Assembly: GCA_033557465.1 (NCBI GenBank)
Contig: CM066034.1
Span: forward strand, 410,480,159 to 410,544,158
Source: Ichthyophis bannanicus
Taxonomy: Eukaryota; Chordata; Amphibia; Gymnophiona; Ichthyophiidae
Length of the DNA stretch: 64,000 nucleotides
Reading direction: 5' to 3'
Translations under genes and position numbers: made by a program
The notes under the pieces: model-generated
Seen by the model: the letters and a program-made list of their open reading frames with translations, nothing else
Databases searched by the model: none
Told to the model about the DNA's origin: nothing
Part shown: in pieces, positions 37,689 through 48,000 of the stretch
How positions within the stretch are numbered: position 1 is the first letter of the stretch
Layout of the letters: every line of letters starts with the position of its first letter

Positions 37689-39519
37689 ATGGATAAACCA
37701 GCTAGTGGTTTCAGAAAGTGTTCCAAATGTAGCAGTACTATTTCTGCTACCGACACCCATGACTGGTGTCTTAAATGTTTGGGACCAGACCATTTGCCAT
37801 CAGAATGTCTTCTCTGCAGGAAGATGACAAAGAGGGGCCTGCAGAATAGAGCTGTGAAACTCTGCACCCTCTTTGCCACGGATGCAAAGTCCATTGCATC
37901 GACATCATCGAAGGCTTCATCTTCCTCCCACGGATCTCAGGTAACGAAACCTAGGTCTTTTTCGAAGACTGGCCGGTCTTCAAAGGATAGATCTCCTTCC
38001 AAGCATTGAGATGCTTTAGGCATTGTCCTAGAGGAGAATACACCTGCCAAACAACCCCGGCGGGAGGTCCTTGCCTCCAAAGTATTAATGGGATCCCAAG
38101 ATGCTCCCAAGGCTTCCACCTCTGGAGAGCTCTTGGTGCCATGTTCTGGGGTCATGGCCCACTGTTCGGGTACCTATACCCAGGCATCGGCTGGTTCCAT
38201 AGATCAGCATATTCTGGCCATTGAGCAGAGTTTAGCAGCCTTGCTAGCAGCTTTGGTACCGCTAAAGCCTCTGCAATCGGTTCTGCAGTCATTGGTGCCG
38301 GTACCGAATGTATCTGCATCGATCATTGTGCCGCTCTCCACGCTACCACCCATGCTGGCCCTGGAGTCAGTGTCTGGCATCGAGGGTCTGGTACCGAGGC
38401 ATTCCGATCCTGATTTTGATCGGTACCATCGGTGAGCCGGGCGGGAGCACCCAGCCCGTCGATACTTCAAGGATTCCGATTCCTCCAATGAATTGATCGA
38501 TACCAGGGAGGCTCTTCTGAAAGATCCTTCTTCCCCACAATGCCGTATGTCTCCTCCAGAGGACATGTCTTTTCAAGACTTTATACGAGATGTGGCTCGG
38601 GGCCTCTCCATTGCGGTGACTTCCGAGAAGGAACCGAGAGCTGAGGAACTTGAAATTCTTCAGTATCCAGCAGCCCCCAAAGGAGGCTGCTACCTTACCC
38701 ATTCACTGGATATTGCATGACCTCATGCTTAGGATGTGGGAAACACCCTTAACGGTCTCTCCACATTCTCGGATACCGCAGTGTCCCGGTTTCCAGAAGA
38801 CGCAGTTACCACACCACTCCTTGGTAGTGGAATTGGCAATGCGTGGAATCAAAAGTGCCAAGACGCATTCATCTAATCCTCCGAGCTGTGAGGCGAGAAC
38901 TCTCGATGCCTTCGGTCGTCGATGTTTTCAGGCCTCCATGTTGTCGGTCAGAATAAGTTCTTACATACTCTACATGGGTATGTTCCTTCGGGAGGTGGCT
39001 AAAGATTTAGAACTAATGGCTCCTCTTCTCCCTGATGACAAGAGGACTGATTACCTGACATTTGTTAAACATGCCCAGAATGTTTCCAAATTCATGAACA
39101 GGGCAACCTTTGATTGTTTTGCGTGTATTAGCAGGACTTCTGCTATCTGCATCGGTGCACGTCGGATTGCTTGGTTACAGGCATCTGTTCTTGAGCAGTG
39201 GGTGCAAGACAAGCTGGGGAATATTCCTTGCACAGGGGAAAACCTTGTTGGCAAGGATTGGCAGGATAAGGCTTCTCAGCTAGAGTCCGAGAATACCACT
39301 CTCAATAGGCTTTCTAGAACCACTGCCAACCCAGCTAAGAAAAAGGCTATAAAGAAGCCCTTTTTCATCAAGAAAAAGAAGTTTTATCCTTATACCCATG
39401 CTGTGCACTGTCCTGTCCATGCTTCCCAGAAGGGACAGCAACAACCGAAGCAACAAAGGAAGGCTCAGGCCCCCAGAGCTCAGCCAGCTCAACAAACCCA
39501 GCCTCTACAAGGTCTTTGA
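37689..39519 (+). pseudogene. DIRS gag-like ORF1, copy E
   Basis: ATG at 37689 (MDKPASGFRKCSKCSSTI) with the Cys/His cluster DTHDWCLKCLGPDH then ECLLCRKMTKRGLQ. The first frame ends at a TGA near 38007. Pieces continue at 38088-38435 and 38493-38720. The last long piece (38650-39519) holds the conserved central domain (FQKTQLPHHSLVVELAM, CEARTLDAFGRRCFQASM, YILYMGMFLREVAKDLELM, IAWLQASVLEQWVQDKLGN) and a basic Lys/Gln tail ending near the LYKVFDSF junction to RT. Structural protein role by position. Confidence 0.78.
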
Positions 39520-39700
39520 CTCCTTTCTAGAGAATTTAGCTGTCCTACCTCTGGAAATTCCAGAGCCAGACAACATTCCAGGCAGACTGTTACTTTGCCC
39601 AAAGGTGGCACCAGATAACATCAGAACATTGGACTCTCTCCATAGTAGCAGAGGGGTATAAACTTCACTTCCAAAGTATGCCCCCTCCTTCTACTCCAAG

Positions 39701-39713
39701 AGAGTTCAGCTCT
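39701..39713. repeat. Target-site duplication, left copy (L1 ORF1-only element)
   Basis: AGAGTTCAGCTCT, identical to 41280-41292 directly after the poly(A) run. Confidence 0.9.
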
Positions 39714-41279
39714 GAAGATGGTGGCGGTGAGATACTCCTGGTGAGAGGTCTGGTTCCTGTGGTGTGTGGTATTGGCAACTCTTTGCTTCTGGAGCCGGTA
39801 TGAGCAGGAGGAAGCGGAAGCAAGCCTACCTACCCTCGGGCGAGGCTGGATCCATCAGCGCCAACCAGAGAACACTGCAGATGTGCGGATTCCCGATACC
39901 AGGGGTAGGAGCGGTGTCTTTGGCGAGTCCGGAGTGCATTCCGGACCTGAGCACATTGGGGGTCCTTCTGTCCCCAGAGCAACGGGCCCCACCGCCTTGC
40001 CCCAGAAGCAGTTTCCCCGACAGAGGAGAGACTCCTGCTGGCGTGACGACTAGTACCCCGAAGCAGGGAGCTGGAGAGGGCTCTGATGCCGGTTTGGACG
40101 CTCCGTGTGGGCCTCCTGGTAATGAAGTAAGAGTTGTGGCTGGGTCGAGGTTGAGGGCCAGCCAGGTCCAGGAGAGTTTTGCCCCGGTGGTCAATGCAGG
40201 TGTCGGCGGTTTGGTGCGGCCTCCTAAAGTTACATTAGAGGTGCTATGGGACGTTATTTCTACAGTGAATCCATCTCTTGAAATAATTGTTGCATCTGTA
40301 AGTACTGAAATTAAGACTTTGCGTATTGATTTGCAAGAGGTCTCTCGGGTACAAAAGGAACAGGAGGGGAAGTTGGCACGGCTGAGCGGAAAACTGGAGC
40401 AACTTCAGGAGTTACATTGTTCCCATATGAAAGACCGGATGGTGAACATCAGGAGGATGGAATATTTGGAGAACCAAGTCCGGAAGAACAATCTGAGATT
40501 GGTCAATTTTCCTAGATCCCTGGTGCTTTCTCCTCTGGAAATGGTGCGCAGATACTTCCAGGAGGTCTTGAAGATCCCCAGGGAGGATCTCCCACCATTA
40601 ACCAAAGTTAAGTATTTATCTGTGGGTAGAGGTATGCAGGGAGTTGGTAGTGACGCTCCAGGGGTTCCTGGGGACCTTACGGGGTTTCTAGAGAGTTCCC
40701 TGTAGTTGGTCACTGCCCATACGACTCTCCTTATTACATTGGCTCTGGAGACCGATAAGGCTTTAATTCTTCGGTTATACTTTCGGAATTTCAATGAGCA
40801 GTTTATGGGCTCATATGTCCGTATTTTTCCCGATGTTGCTAGAGGTACCCAGCTGAGGAGGAAGGACTTTCTGGGTCTTAAGCCCAGAGTAATTTCCCTC
40901 GGCGGGACATTCTTGTTGAAGTTTCCTGCTAGATGCTGTGTTTCATATAGAGAGAAAGTATATTTGTTTTTTGAGCCACGTCAGCTGCTGGAATTCTTGA
41001 TAGCTAGGGAGGAATCAGTTGTAGTTCTTTCGCCTCATACGGCTGACGCATAAGTCTTGCACTGCCATTGTATTATTTTCCTAAGTTGTATATAAGAATT
41101 TTCCTCATCTCTCTCCCCCAGTATTGTGGGCTTATTATGGTAATATATTGTTATATATAGGGGCTTTTTGTTGTATAATTGCTTAAGAGCTTTGATTTTC
41201 CTTATTACCGTTTTTCTGTCATTCATTTGTTTGAATATATTCTTAAATTTAATAAATATTAAAAAAAAAAAAAAAAGAA
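39714..41279 (+). mobile_element. L1-type ORF1-only retrotransposon (half-L1-like), inserted in DIRS E
   Basis: A 1.57-kb unit bounded by a 13-bp direct repeat AGAGTTCAGCTCT (39701-39713 and 41280-41292). It begins GAAGATGGTGGCGGTGAGAT, like many L1 5' ends. It contains a short 5' leader, one ORF1, a 3' UTR with AATAAATATT and a poly(A) run of about 16 at its 3' end. There is no ORF2 and no trace of RT. Intact ends plus a target duplication mean that this short form itself was mobilised; it is not a 5'-truncated L1. ORF1-only L1 derivatives (HAL1) are known from mammals. Confidence 0.85.
39800..41053 (+). pseudogene. L1-like ORF1 protein (RNA-binding; one in-frame amber codon)
   Basis: ATG at 39800 (MSRRKRKQAYLPSGEAG), then about 130 residues rich in Gly/Pro/Ser. 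A coiled coil follows, around residues 150-215 (STEIKTLRIDLQEVSRVQKE, LARLSGKLEQLQELH). Next come the LENQVRKNNLRL signature near residue 223, which starts the L1 RRM domain, then PLEMVRRYFQEVLKIP, and a C-terminal domain with RRKDFLGLKPRVISLGGTFL and YLFFEPRQLLEFL. The only defect is TAG at 40703-40705, after which the same frame continues to TAA at 41051-41053. In L1 this protein trimerises, binds the element RNA and acts as a chaperone. It resembles Tx1/L1 ORF1 of fish and frogs. Confidence 0.85.
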
Positions 41280-41292
41280 AGAGTTCAGCTCT
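41280..41292. repeat. Target-site duplication, right copy (L1 ORF1-only element)
   Basis: AGAGTTCAGCTCT, after which DIRS E coding sequence resumes (CGGCCTCCTCTCACCACT). Confidence 0.9.
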
Positions 41293-42469
41293 CGGCCTCC
41301 TCTCACCACTCTCTTGTGCCAGGAGATGACCACCCTTCTCACTCAGGGTGCAATAGAGGAGGTGCCACTCTCTCAGCAAGGCCTGGGCATCTACTCCCCC
41401 TACCTCCTTATCCCAAAGAAGATAGGAGGATACAGGCCCATTCTGGACCCCAGAGAATTAAACAAGTATCTGCTCCGAGAGAAATTCAAAATAATCTCTC
41501 TCGGAACACGTCTCCCTTACCTCCAGAGTCAGCACTGGCTTTGTTCTCTAGATCTAAAGGATGTGTATACACATATCCTTATTCAGGCATAACACAGGAG
41601 GTTTCTTTGATTCCTCTTTCAAGGAAGACATTACCAGTACAGGGTTTGACCCTTCGGCCTGGCTTCTGCCCCAAGAGTCTTCACAAAATGCATGGCAGTA
41701 GTGGCAGCATTCCTAAGATCTCTAGGAATATTTGTCTTCCCTTATTTAGACGACTGGCTTATTTGAACAATGTCAGCTCCAGAGGCCAGCTCTGCTCTCT
41801 CCCGCATAATGCAGGTTCTTCAACACTTGGGATTTTTAATAAATCTTCCAAAATCCCAACTCACCCCTTTTCAAACATTAGAGTTCATAGGGGCTCTCCT
41901 AGACATGCAGCAGTCAAGGGCTTTTCTACCACAGGCCCGCTGCACTCGAATAGTTCAACTAGCTTCTCAGGCGGGTATGAAGATTTTCCTAACTGCTTGA
42001 GAAATGCTTCTGTTGCTGGGTCATATGGCTTCCACTGTACATGTAGTTCCCTATGCTCGTCTGCATATGCATGCAGCTCAATGGACCCTGGCTTCGCAGT
42101 GGACTCAAGCATCAGGTTGTTTGGGGGACAGAATCATGATCTCTGCATGTCTAATTTTGTCCCGCCAATGGTGGCAATCACCAGAAAACCTTCTCGTAGG
42201 GTCACCTTTTCAGATGTCACCACACCAATCCCGCCTGACGATGGATGCGTCCCAATTGGGTTGGGAAGCTCGTCTGAACTATTTCTCCACCCAGGTTCGT
42301 TGGACTCAGCAAGAGGCACGACGTCACAAAAATCTGTTAGAAAGGGCCATCCACAATGCTCTCAGGGTGTTCCAAGGCCACCTTCGCTCCCAAACAGTTT
42401 TATTCCAGATGGACAATCAGATAACCATGTTCTATGTGAACAAGCAAGGTGGAACAGGTGCTCTTTTCG
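41293..42469 (+). pseudogene. DIRS reverse transcriptase and first part of RNase H, copy E
   Basis: RT fingers GIYSPYLLIPKKIGGYRPIL near 41390. The catalytic FPYLDDWLI is followed at once by TGA (41764). Further stops lie at 41590 and 41998. RNase H begins with RLTMDASQLGW near 42235, with FQMDNQITMFYVNKQGGTG near 42410. A CR1 fragment then interrupts the gene at about 42470. While this frame has several stops, the frame two bases later is open from 41316 to 42479. Confidence 0.85.
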
Positions 42470-43838
42470 AAAGAAGTAGCTGAAAAGGTGAAGAAAAAGA
42501 GGGAGGCCTACATGAAATACAAGAGATCACAGTGAGAAAGACAGGCATCTATATTTGGAAATACTTAGAGAAGCTAGCAAAGTAGTCAGGAAAGCAAAGA
42601 TTCAAAAAGAGGAGGAAATAGCCAATGCAATAAAATGGAGGGATAAGATATGTTAGTGAGAAGAGGGAAGGGCAAAAGTGGTGTTGTCAGACTCGAGGGT
42701 GAAGGGAAGGAATATGTAGAAGCTGATGAGGATAAAGCAGAATTGCTTAACAAATATTTCTGTTCTGTGTTCACAGATGAATAGCCAGGAACAGGACCGC
42801 AGAAAACATCCACAAACAGGAACAGAAGCGAGGGGCATCTTGAATCATTTTCAGAAGACTGTGTTCGTGAGAAACTAGCTCAACTTAAAGTAGACAAAGC
42901 GATGGGACCAGATGTGATACACCATAGATTATTGCGGGAACTTGGGGACATTCTAGCAGCTCCACTGACTGACCTTTTCAATGCCTCGGAGTCGGGAGTG
43001 GTGCCAAAGAACTGGAGAGAGGCACATGTGGTGCCTTTACACAAAAGCGGAAGTAAGGATGTGGTTGAAAACTACAGGCCAGTTAGTTTAACTTTGGTGG
43101 TAAGTAAATTATTGGGAACACTGCTGAAAGAGAAAATAGTGAGGTTTCTGGAGTCCAGCGGATTAGAGCATTTGAGGCAGCTTGGATTCACCAGAGGCTG
43201 GTCTTGTCAGACAAATCTAATTGATTTCTTTGACTGGGTGACCAGGGAGTTGGACCGAGGGAGAGCTCTAGATGTGGTGTATTTAAATTTCAGTAAAGCC
43301 TTTGACACCGTTCCTCACAGGCGACTTATAAACAAACTGAACACCCTAGGAATGGACCCTAAAGTTACTGCTTGGGTTAGAAATTGGTTGAGTGGGAGGC
43401 AACAAAGAGTACAGGTAAATGAAGCTCACTCTGAGGAGAAGGAAGTTACCAGTGGTGTGCCCCAGGGATCTGTCCTTAGTCCGATTCTTTTTAACATCTT
43501 TGTTAGTGATATAGCGGAAGGGCTGTAGGGTAAGGTTTGCCTCTTTCAATTGAAAGCACGTTCTGCTACGAGGGGACATGGGATGAGGGTGAAATGGTAT
43601 AGATTCAGGAGTGATATACAGAAGTATTTCTTTATGGAAAGAGTGGTGGATCCGTGAAATAGTCTCCCAGTGGAGGTGGTAGAGATGAGGACAGTATCTG
43701 AATTCAAAAAAGCATAGGACAAACGTAGAGGATCTCTAAAGGAAAAAAGGAGAGTGCTGTAGTTGTTGATATGGAAGGACAGACTAGATAAGCCATGTGG
43801 TCTTTCTTTGTCGTCATTTTTCTGTGTTTCTCAGACGC
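42470..43838 (+). mobile_element. CR1-clade LINE fragment, family 2, inserted in DIRS E
   Basis: Begins in the region between endonuclease and RT. It runs through RT to GLx-GKV and then jumps by an internal deletion (at GCCTCTTT, 43539-43546) to the C-terminal end and 3' UTR, ending near TTTTTCTGTGTTTCT. The other family-2 copy (57601-58844, minus strand) has the deleted part. Confidence 0.85.
42902..43538 (+). pseudogene. CR1 reverse transcriptase, N-terminal half
   Basis: RT motifs in one open frame from 42902: AKMGPD-like start (MGPDVIHHRLLREL), [82 protein letters not shown] and [20 protein letters not shown] at 43526-43528 ends the frame just before the catalytic FADD block, which is itself deleted in this copy. 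The upstream segment (42470-42900) is non-coding by now but resembles the endonuclease-RT linker (EKVKKKREAYMKYKRS-like). Confidence 0.85.
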
Positions 43839-44359
43839 TGTGCAACGAAGCCCTACATCTATAGTCCTTTGCCATACAGCATCAGATTCACCTACTAGCG
43901 GTATATTTCCATGGCAAACAAAATCTCCTGGCAGACAAACTCAGTCAAGTTCTACTGCTGCATGAGTCGTCTCTCCATGTGGATCAGATTGCTCAAATCT
44001 TTCAGATCTGGAGAACCCCAGATATAGATCTGTTTGCAAGTCCTCAGAATGCCAAACCTCCCTGCTTCTGTTCCAGAATACCTGCTCAGAACAGTCAGGC
44101 GATGGATGCTTTCCACCTTCACTGGGGTCAGGACTTCCTATATGCCCACCCTCCCATTCCCCTAATCCTCAAGACTCTTTTCAAACTCCAGGGACTACGG
44201 GATCCTCATAGCCCCGCATTGGCCTCGCCAAGCATGGTATCCACTGCTTCTACGTCCCTCTCAAGCCAAACCTCTGGAGTTGGGATGTGCTCCTGATCTC
44301 CTGTCTCAGGAGAACGGGGCACTTCTGCATCCAAACTCCCAGGCCTTACATCTGATGGC
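43839..44359 (+). pseudogene. DIRS RNase H end and methylase-like segment, copy E
   Basis: Picks up the polyprotein after the CR1 insertion (CNEALHL, then LADKLSQVLLL). From 43979 it continues as IWRTPDIDLFASPQNAKPP, QAMDAFHLHWGQDFLYAHPP and IPLILKTLFKL. A frameshift follows near GLRDPHSPAL. The terminal part joins the recombinase frame near 44360, as in copies A and D. Confidence 0.78.
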
Positions 44360-45415
44360 ATGACTGCTGAGAGCTTAGAACTCCAGGATATCAACCTCTC
44401 TCAACAGGTTAGAGATATCCTATTGGCCTCAAGGAAACCTTCCACAAGGCGTGCTTACACCTTTAAGTGGCGAAGGTTTTCAATCTGGTGTTCCAAAAAG
44501 GATCTTAATCCTTTTTCTGTTCCCATGGAGGCGTTACTTGAGTATCTCCTTCACCTCTCATCCTCTGGGCTCAAAGCCAACTCGGTAAGGGTCCACCTAA
44601 GTGCCATTGCGGCATTTCACATGTCCTTTGATGGGTAACCTGTCTGTTCTCAGCCGTTTGTAGCGTCCTTCATGAGGGGCCTACTCTTAACTAAACCTCC
44701 CATTAGGCCACCACCTGTGGCATGAGACGTCAATGTTGTCCTCAGACAGCTCATGAAGCCACCCTTCGAACCCCTAGCCACTACATCTCTGAAGTTTCTT
44801 TCTTGGAAAGTTATCTTCCTAATTGCCCTCACTTCTGCAATACGCATCAGTGAACTCCAAGCTTTAGTGGCTGATCCTCCTTATACACGGTTCCACTATG
44901 ATAAGGTAGTCCTTAGGACTCATCCTCACTTTATGCCAAAGGTGGTTTCGCCTTTTCATTTATCCCAGTCTGTTTACCTTCCTGTTTTCTTCCCTAGATC
45001 TCATGCCTCTAGTGCAGAAAAGAGTCTACATACTCTGGATTGCAAGCGTGCCTTGGCCTTTTATCTTCAGAGAACTAGGCAGCACAGAAAAGCTTCACAG
45101 CTTTTTGTTGCTTTTGATTTCAGTCACCTAGGTCTACCAGTTTCCAAAAGAACACTCTCCAAATGGATTGCAGACTGTATATCGTTTGCTTATGAGAGTA
45201 AGGGGCTTTCTCTTGAAGGTCATGTCACAGCACACAATGTGCGAGCAATGGCTGCCTCCATGGCAAACCTATGCTCAGTGGCGATTGACGAAATATGCAA
45301 GGCAGCAACCTGGTATTCTGTCCACACTTTTGCGGCCCTTTATTGTCTGGACAAAGACTCCCGCCAGGTTGCCTCATTCGGCCAGGCTGTTCTTCAGCAT
45401 CTCTTTCAGACTTAG
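44360..45415 (+). pseudogene. DIRS tyrosine recombinase, copy E (one frame break in the middle)
   Basis: The core-binding part is open at 44360-44638 (SQQVRDILLASRKPSTRRAY, KWRRFSIWC, LKANSVRVHLSAIAAFHM). It ends at TAA, and a TGA lies near 44725. The catalytic domain is open at 44753-45415: LTSAIRISELQAL (Arg present), LRTHPHFMPKVVSPF, TAHNVRAMAASMA (HxxR present), a Trp in ATWYSVHTF and the nucleophile Tyr in FAALYCLDKDSRQ. It ends FGQAVLQHLFQT. Integration enzyme by family; this copy would need at least two repairs. Confidence 0.87.
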
Positions 45416-45548
45416 ATCAACTCCTACCCCCCATCCCAGGTTTCGATACCAGAGATCCTTGGGAGGATACATGACCCAATTAGGCCTGTGTTTCACTGCT
45501 CTCTCTGTGGTCATCTCCCTGGCATCTCCAAGCTAGGGAGTCCCATAT

Positions 45549-45641
45549 GTGAAGACTACATTCCTGCTTGTTCCTGGAGATAGTGTAGTTACTCACCTGT
45601 AACAGCTGATCTCCGGGAACAGCAGAAATTGAGTCTTCACA
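45549..45641 (+). repeat. Internal complementary region of DIRS E
   Basis: GTGAAGACTACATTCCTGCT at the left and AGAAATTGAGTCTTCAC at the right. The centre CCTGGAGATAGTGTAGTTAC is the complement of the joined ends (right CTACGCT, left ATCTCCAGG) with one difference. Confidence 0.85.
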
Positions 45642-45719
45642 ACCCACCCTCCTCCCCTAGTAGTTGCGTGCTCTTTTTTTCTCCTCCTCTCCTTTAATCT
45701 CAGCTACAAACACATCTGA

Positions 45720-45896
45720 GGAGGGAGAGTTGGGAAGGCAGCTACGCAGGTGCAGTGGGATGCTCCCAAAAGCTTTCCTATAGAACGCTGGGGAGCGTTC
45801 CTGCATGGGCTCCGTTGGTGCCAACATCACCCATATGTGAAGACTCAGTTCCTGCTGTTCCCGGAGATCACCTGTTACAGGTGAGTAACTACGCTT
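45720..45896 (+). repeat. Right inverted terminal repeat of DIRS E
   Basis: Inverse of 37284-37440 followed by CCTGTTACAGGTGAGTAACT and ACGCTT. Confidence 0.87.
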
Positions 45897-46511
45897 TATC
45901 TGCAAGAGGGTCAAAGTGTACAGTTTCTCAATTGCTGCACTGGCTGTGTCTGTGAATCCTCATTCCACTGTAGAAAATGACCCTGACAAATGTCCCACTA
46001 TCTTGCCATCCCCCTGGGTGGCCACTGCTGCCCAAGCAGTGGGGCCGTGAAACAGATTGACATCTACTGTGGAAGGCTATGATCAGGTAAATGGAGTGAT
46101 GGCAAATAGTTCAGATCTTTCAGCAAAACTTGCAAACATAACCTCTCTTCCTCACTAAGAGTTATGGGCTGGTTCCCTTTCGGATTCTCCTTCAAATGTC
46201 TCCTGAATGTCAGAGTCCTCATGCTATATACAGGCACCCAGAGGTGGCTGTAGTTTAACAGTCCCAAGAGTGCCTGTAACTCCTTCACAGTGTGAGGTTC
46301 AGTGATCGGGAGTACAGCTTCGTGAAATGTGGGCACTAACAATTTCTCCTCTTTAGTCGGTGTCATTCCTAAAAATTTTACCTGTGCTTTACAATACTGA
46401 AGTTTTTCCCCATTTCCCCCGTAGCCACCAATGGCCAATAACAATAACAGTTCCCAGGTGTATTTGCACAAGTCCTCAGTGTCGGCTGTTAGAGGCAAAT
46501 CATCTACATAT
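45897..46511 (-). pseudogene. pol: ERV reverse transcriptase C-half and connection domain
   Basis: The minus strand begins with the codons of YVDD (46510-46499) and continues through LPLTADTEDL, KAQVKFLGMTPTKEEKL, VKELQALLGLLNYSHLWVP and LKDLNYLPSLHLP. Beyond the stop near 46064 the connection continues as GPTAWAAVATQGDGKIVG and AAIEKLYTLTLLQ down to the DIRS E junction at 45897. A CR1 LINE is inserted immediately before YVDD. Confidence 0.8.
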
Positions 46512-48000
46512 TAAGAACATAAGATATACCATACTGGGTCAGACCAAGGTCCATCAAGCCCAGTATCCTGTTTCCAACAGTGGCCAATCTAGGTCATACG
46601 TACCTAGCAGTTTCCCCAAAAGACACAGGTTCCGCAATGCTTGTACTGGGTCAAGCATTGATATCCTGGGTCCCTTCTTAATAATGGTTTATGGACCTTT
46701 CCTCCAGGAACTTGTCCAAACCTTTTTTAAACCCAGCTACACAAACAACCTTTACTACATCCTCCGGTAACAAATTCCAGAGTTTGATTACATGTTGAGT
46801 GAAAAAATATTTTCTTTTATTAGTCTTAAATAGTTTACCCTGTAGCTTCATTGCATGTCCCCTAGTCTTTCTATATTCTGATAACGTAAACAATCGATCT
46901 ACGTTTACCCGTTCCACTCCGTTTATTAATTTATAGACTTCTATCATATCTCCCCTCAGCCGTCTCTTTTCCAGGTTAAAGAGCCCTAATCTTTTTAGCC
47001 TTTCTTCATAGGAGTATCCTTCCATCCCCTTTACCATTTTGGTGACTCTTCTCTGAACCTTTTCCAATAACGCTATATCCTTTTTAAGATACAGTGACCA
47101 GAATTGCACACAATATTCAAGGTGCGGTCTCACCATGGAACGGTATAGAGGCATTATAATATCTTTTGTTTTATTTTCCATTCCTTATGATACCTAGCAT
47201 TCTATTTGCTCTCTTGGCTGCCGCTGCACACTGGGCCGAGGGTTTTAACATGTTATCCACAATGACACCTAAATCTTTTTCCTGGGTGGTGGTTCCTAAT
47301 GTGGAACCTTGCATCGTGTAACCATAGTTTGGGTTGTTCTTCCCTAGGTGCATAACTTTGCACTTGTCCACATTAAATTTCATCTGCCATTTTGATGCCC
47401 AGTCTTCCAATTTATCAAGATCCTCTTGCAATTTTCCACAATCCTCTTGGGTTTTAACAACTTTAAATAGTTTTGTGTCATCTGCAAATTTGATAACCTC
47501 ACTCGTTCCACTTTCCAGGACATTTATGAATATGTCAAAAAGCAGCGGACCCAGCACAGATCCCTGGGGTACACCACTATTCACCTTTCTCCATTGGGAA
47601 AATTGGCCATTTAGCCCAACCCTCTGCTTTCTATCTTTTAACCAGTTCCTGATCCACAGTAGTACACTGCCTCCTATCCCATGACTCTTTAGTTTTGTCA
47701 AAAGTCTCTGATGAGGGATCTTGTCAAAGGCTTTCTGAAAGTCCAGATACACTATATCAACCGACTCACCTTTGTCCACCTGTTTATTCACACTTTCAAA
47801 AAAACATAACAGATTAGTAAGACAAGATCTTCCTTGTCTAAAGCCATGTTGGCTGTCTCCCATTAGGCCATGACTATCTACATGCTGAGTAATTTTATTC
47901 TTTATGATGGTTTCTACCATTTTTCCCGGTACTGACATGAGGCTCACTGGTCTGTAGTTTCCCGGATCACCCCTGGAACCCTTTTAAAAATTGGTGTTAC
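46512..48000 (-). mobile_element. CR1-clade LINE, family 1, copy 1 (5' truncated)
   Basis: The minus-strand 3' terminus at 46512 (reading ...CTTATGTTCTTA) follows a 3' UTR related to 50850-51090. The 5' truncation lies near 48000. It is inserted in the ERV RT directly upstream of the YVDD codons. The 5' boundary is approximate. Confidence 0.87.
46678..47947 (-). pseudogene. CR1 reverse transcriptase, family 1 copy 1 (single frameshift)
   Basis: RT motifs from the 5' side: RPVSLMSVPGKMVETI-like start, [65 protein letters not shown], and IKFADDTKLFKVV with the catalytic Asp pair. Then VDKCKVMHLGKNNPNYG, and a frame shift at about 47175. The C-terminal part (46678-47181) reads MPLYRSMVRPHLEYCVQFWS, EKVQRRVTKMVKGM, RRLRGDMIEVYKLINGV and YFFTQHVIKLWNLLPEDVV, all typical of CR1. 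The overlap of the two frames near KNGK/MENK marks a small indel. Otherwise it is well preserved. Confidence 0.9.

Larger units (their letters stand above)
37284..45896 (+). mobile_element. DIRS-group retrotransposon, copy E (second subfamily; carries two LINE insertions)
   Basis: Left end TATCTCCAGGAACAGGC at 37284, right end GAGTAACTACGCTT at 45896. It is inserted between the RT-connection and RNase H parts of the ERV. It contains a gag-like region, an L1 ORF1-only element (39714-41279), RT, a CR1 fragment (42470-43838), RNase H, recombinase, ICR and right repeat. Coding frames are broken, but the recombinase C-terminal domain is open. Confidence 0.92.
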
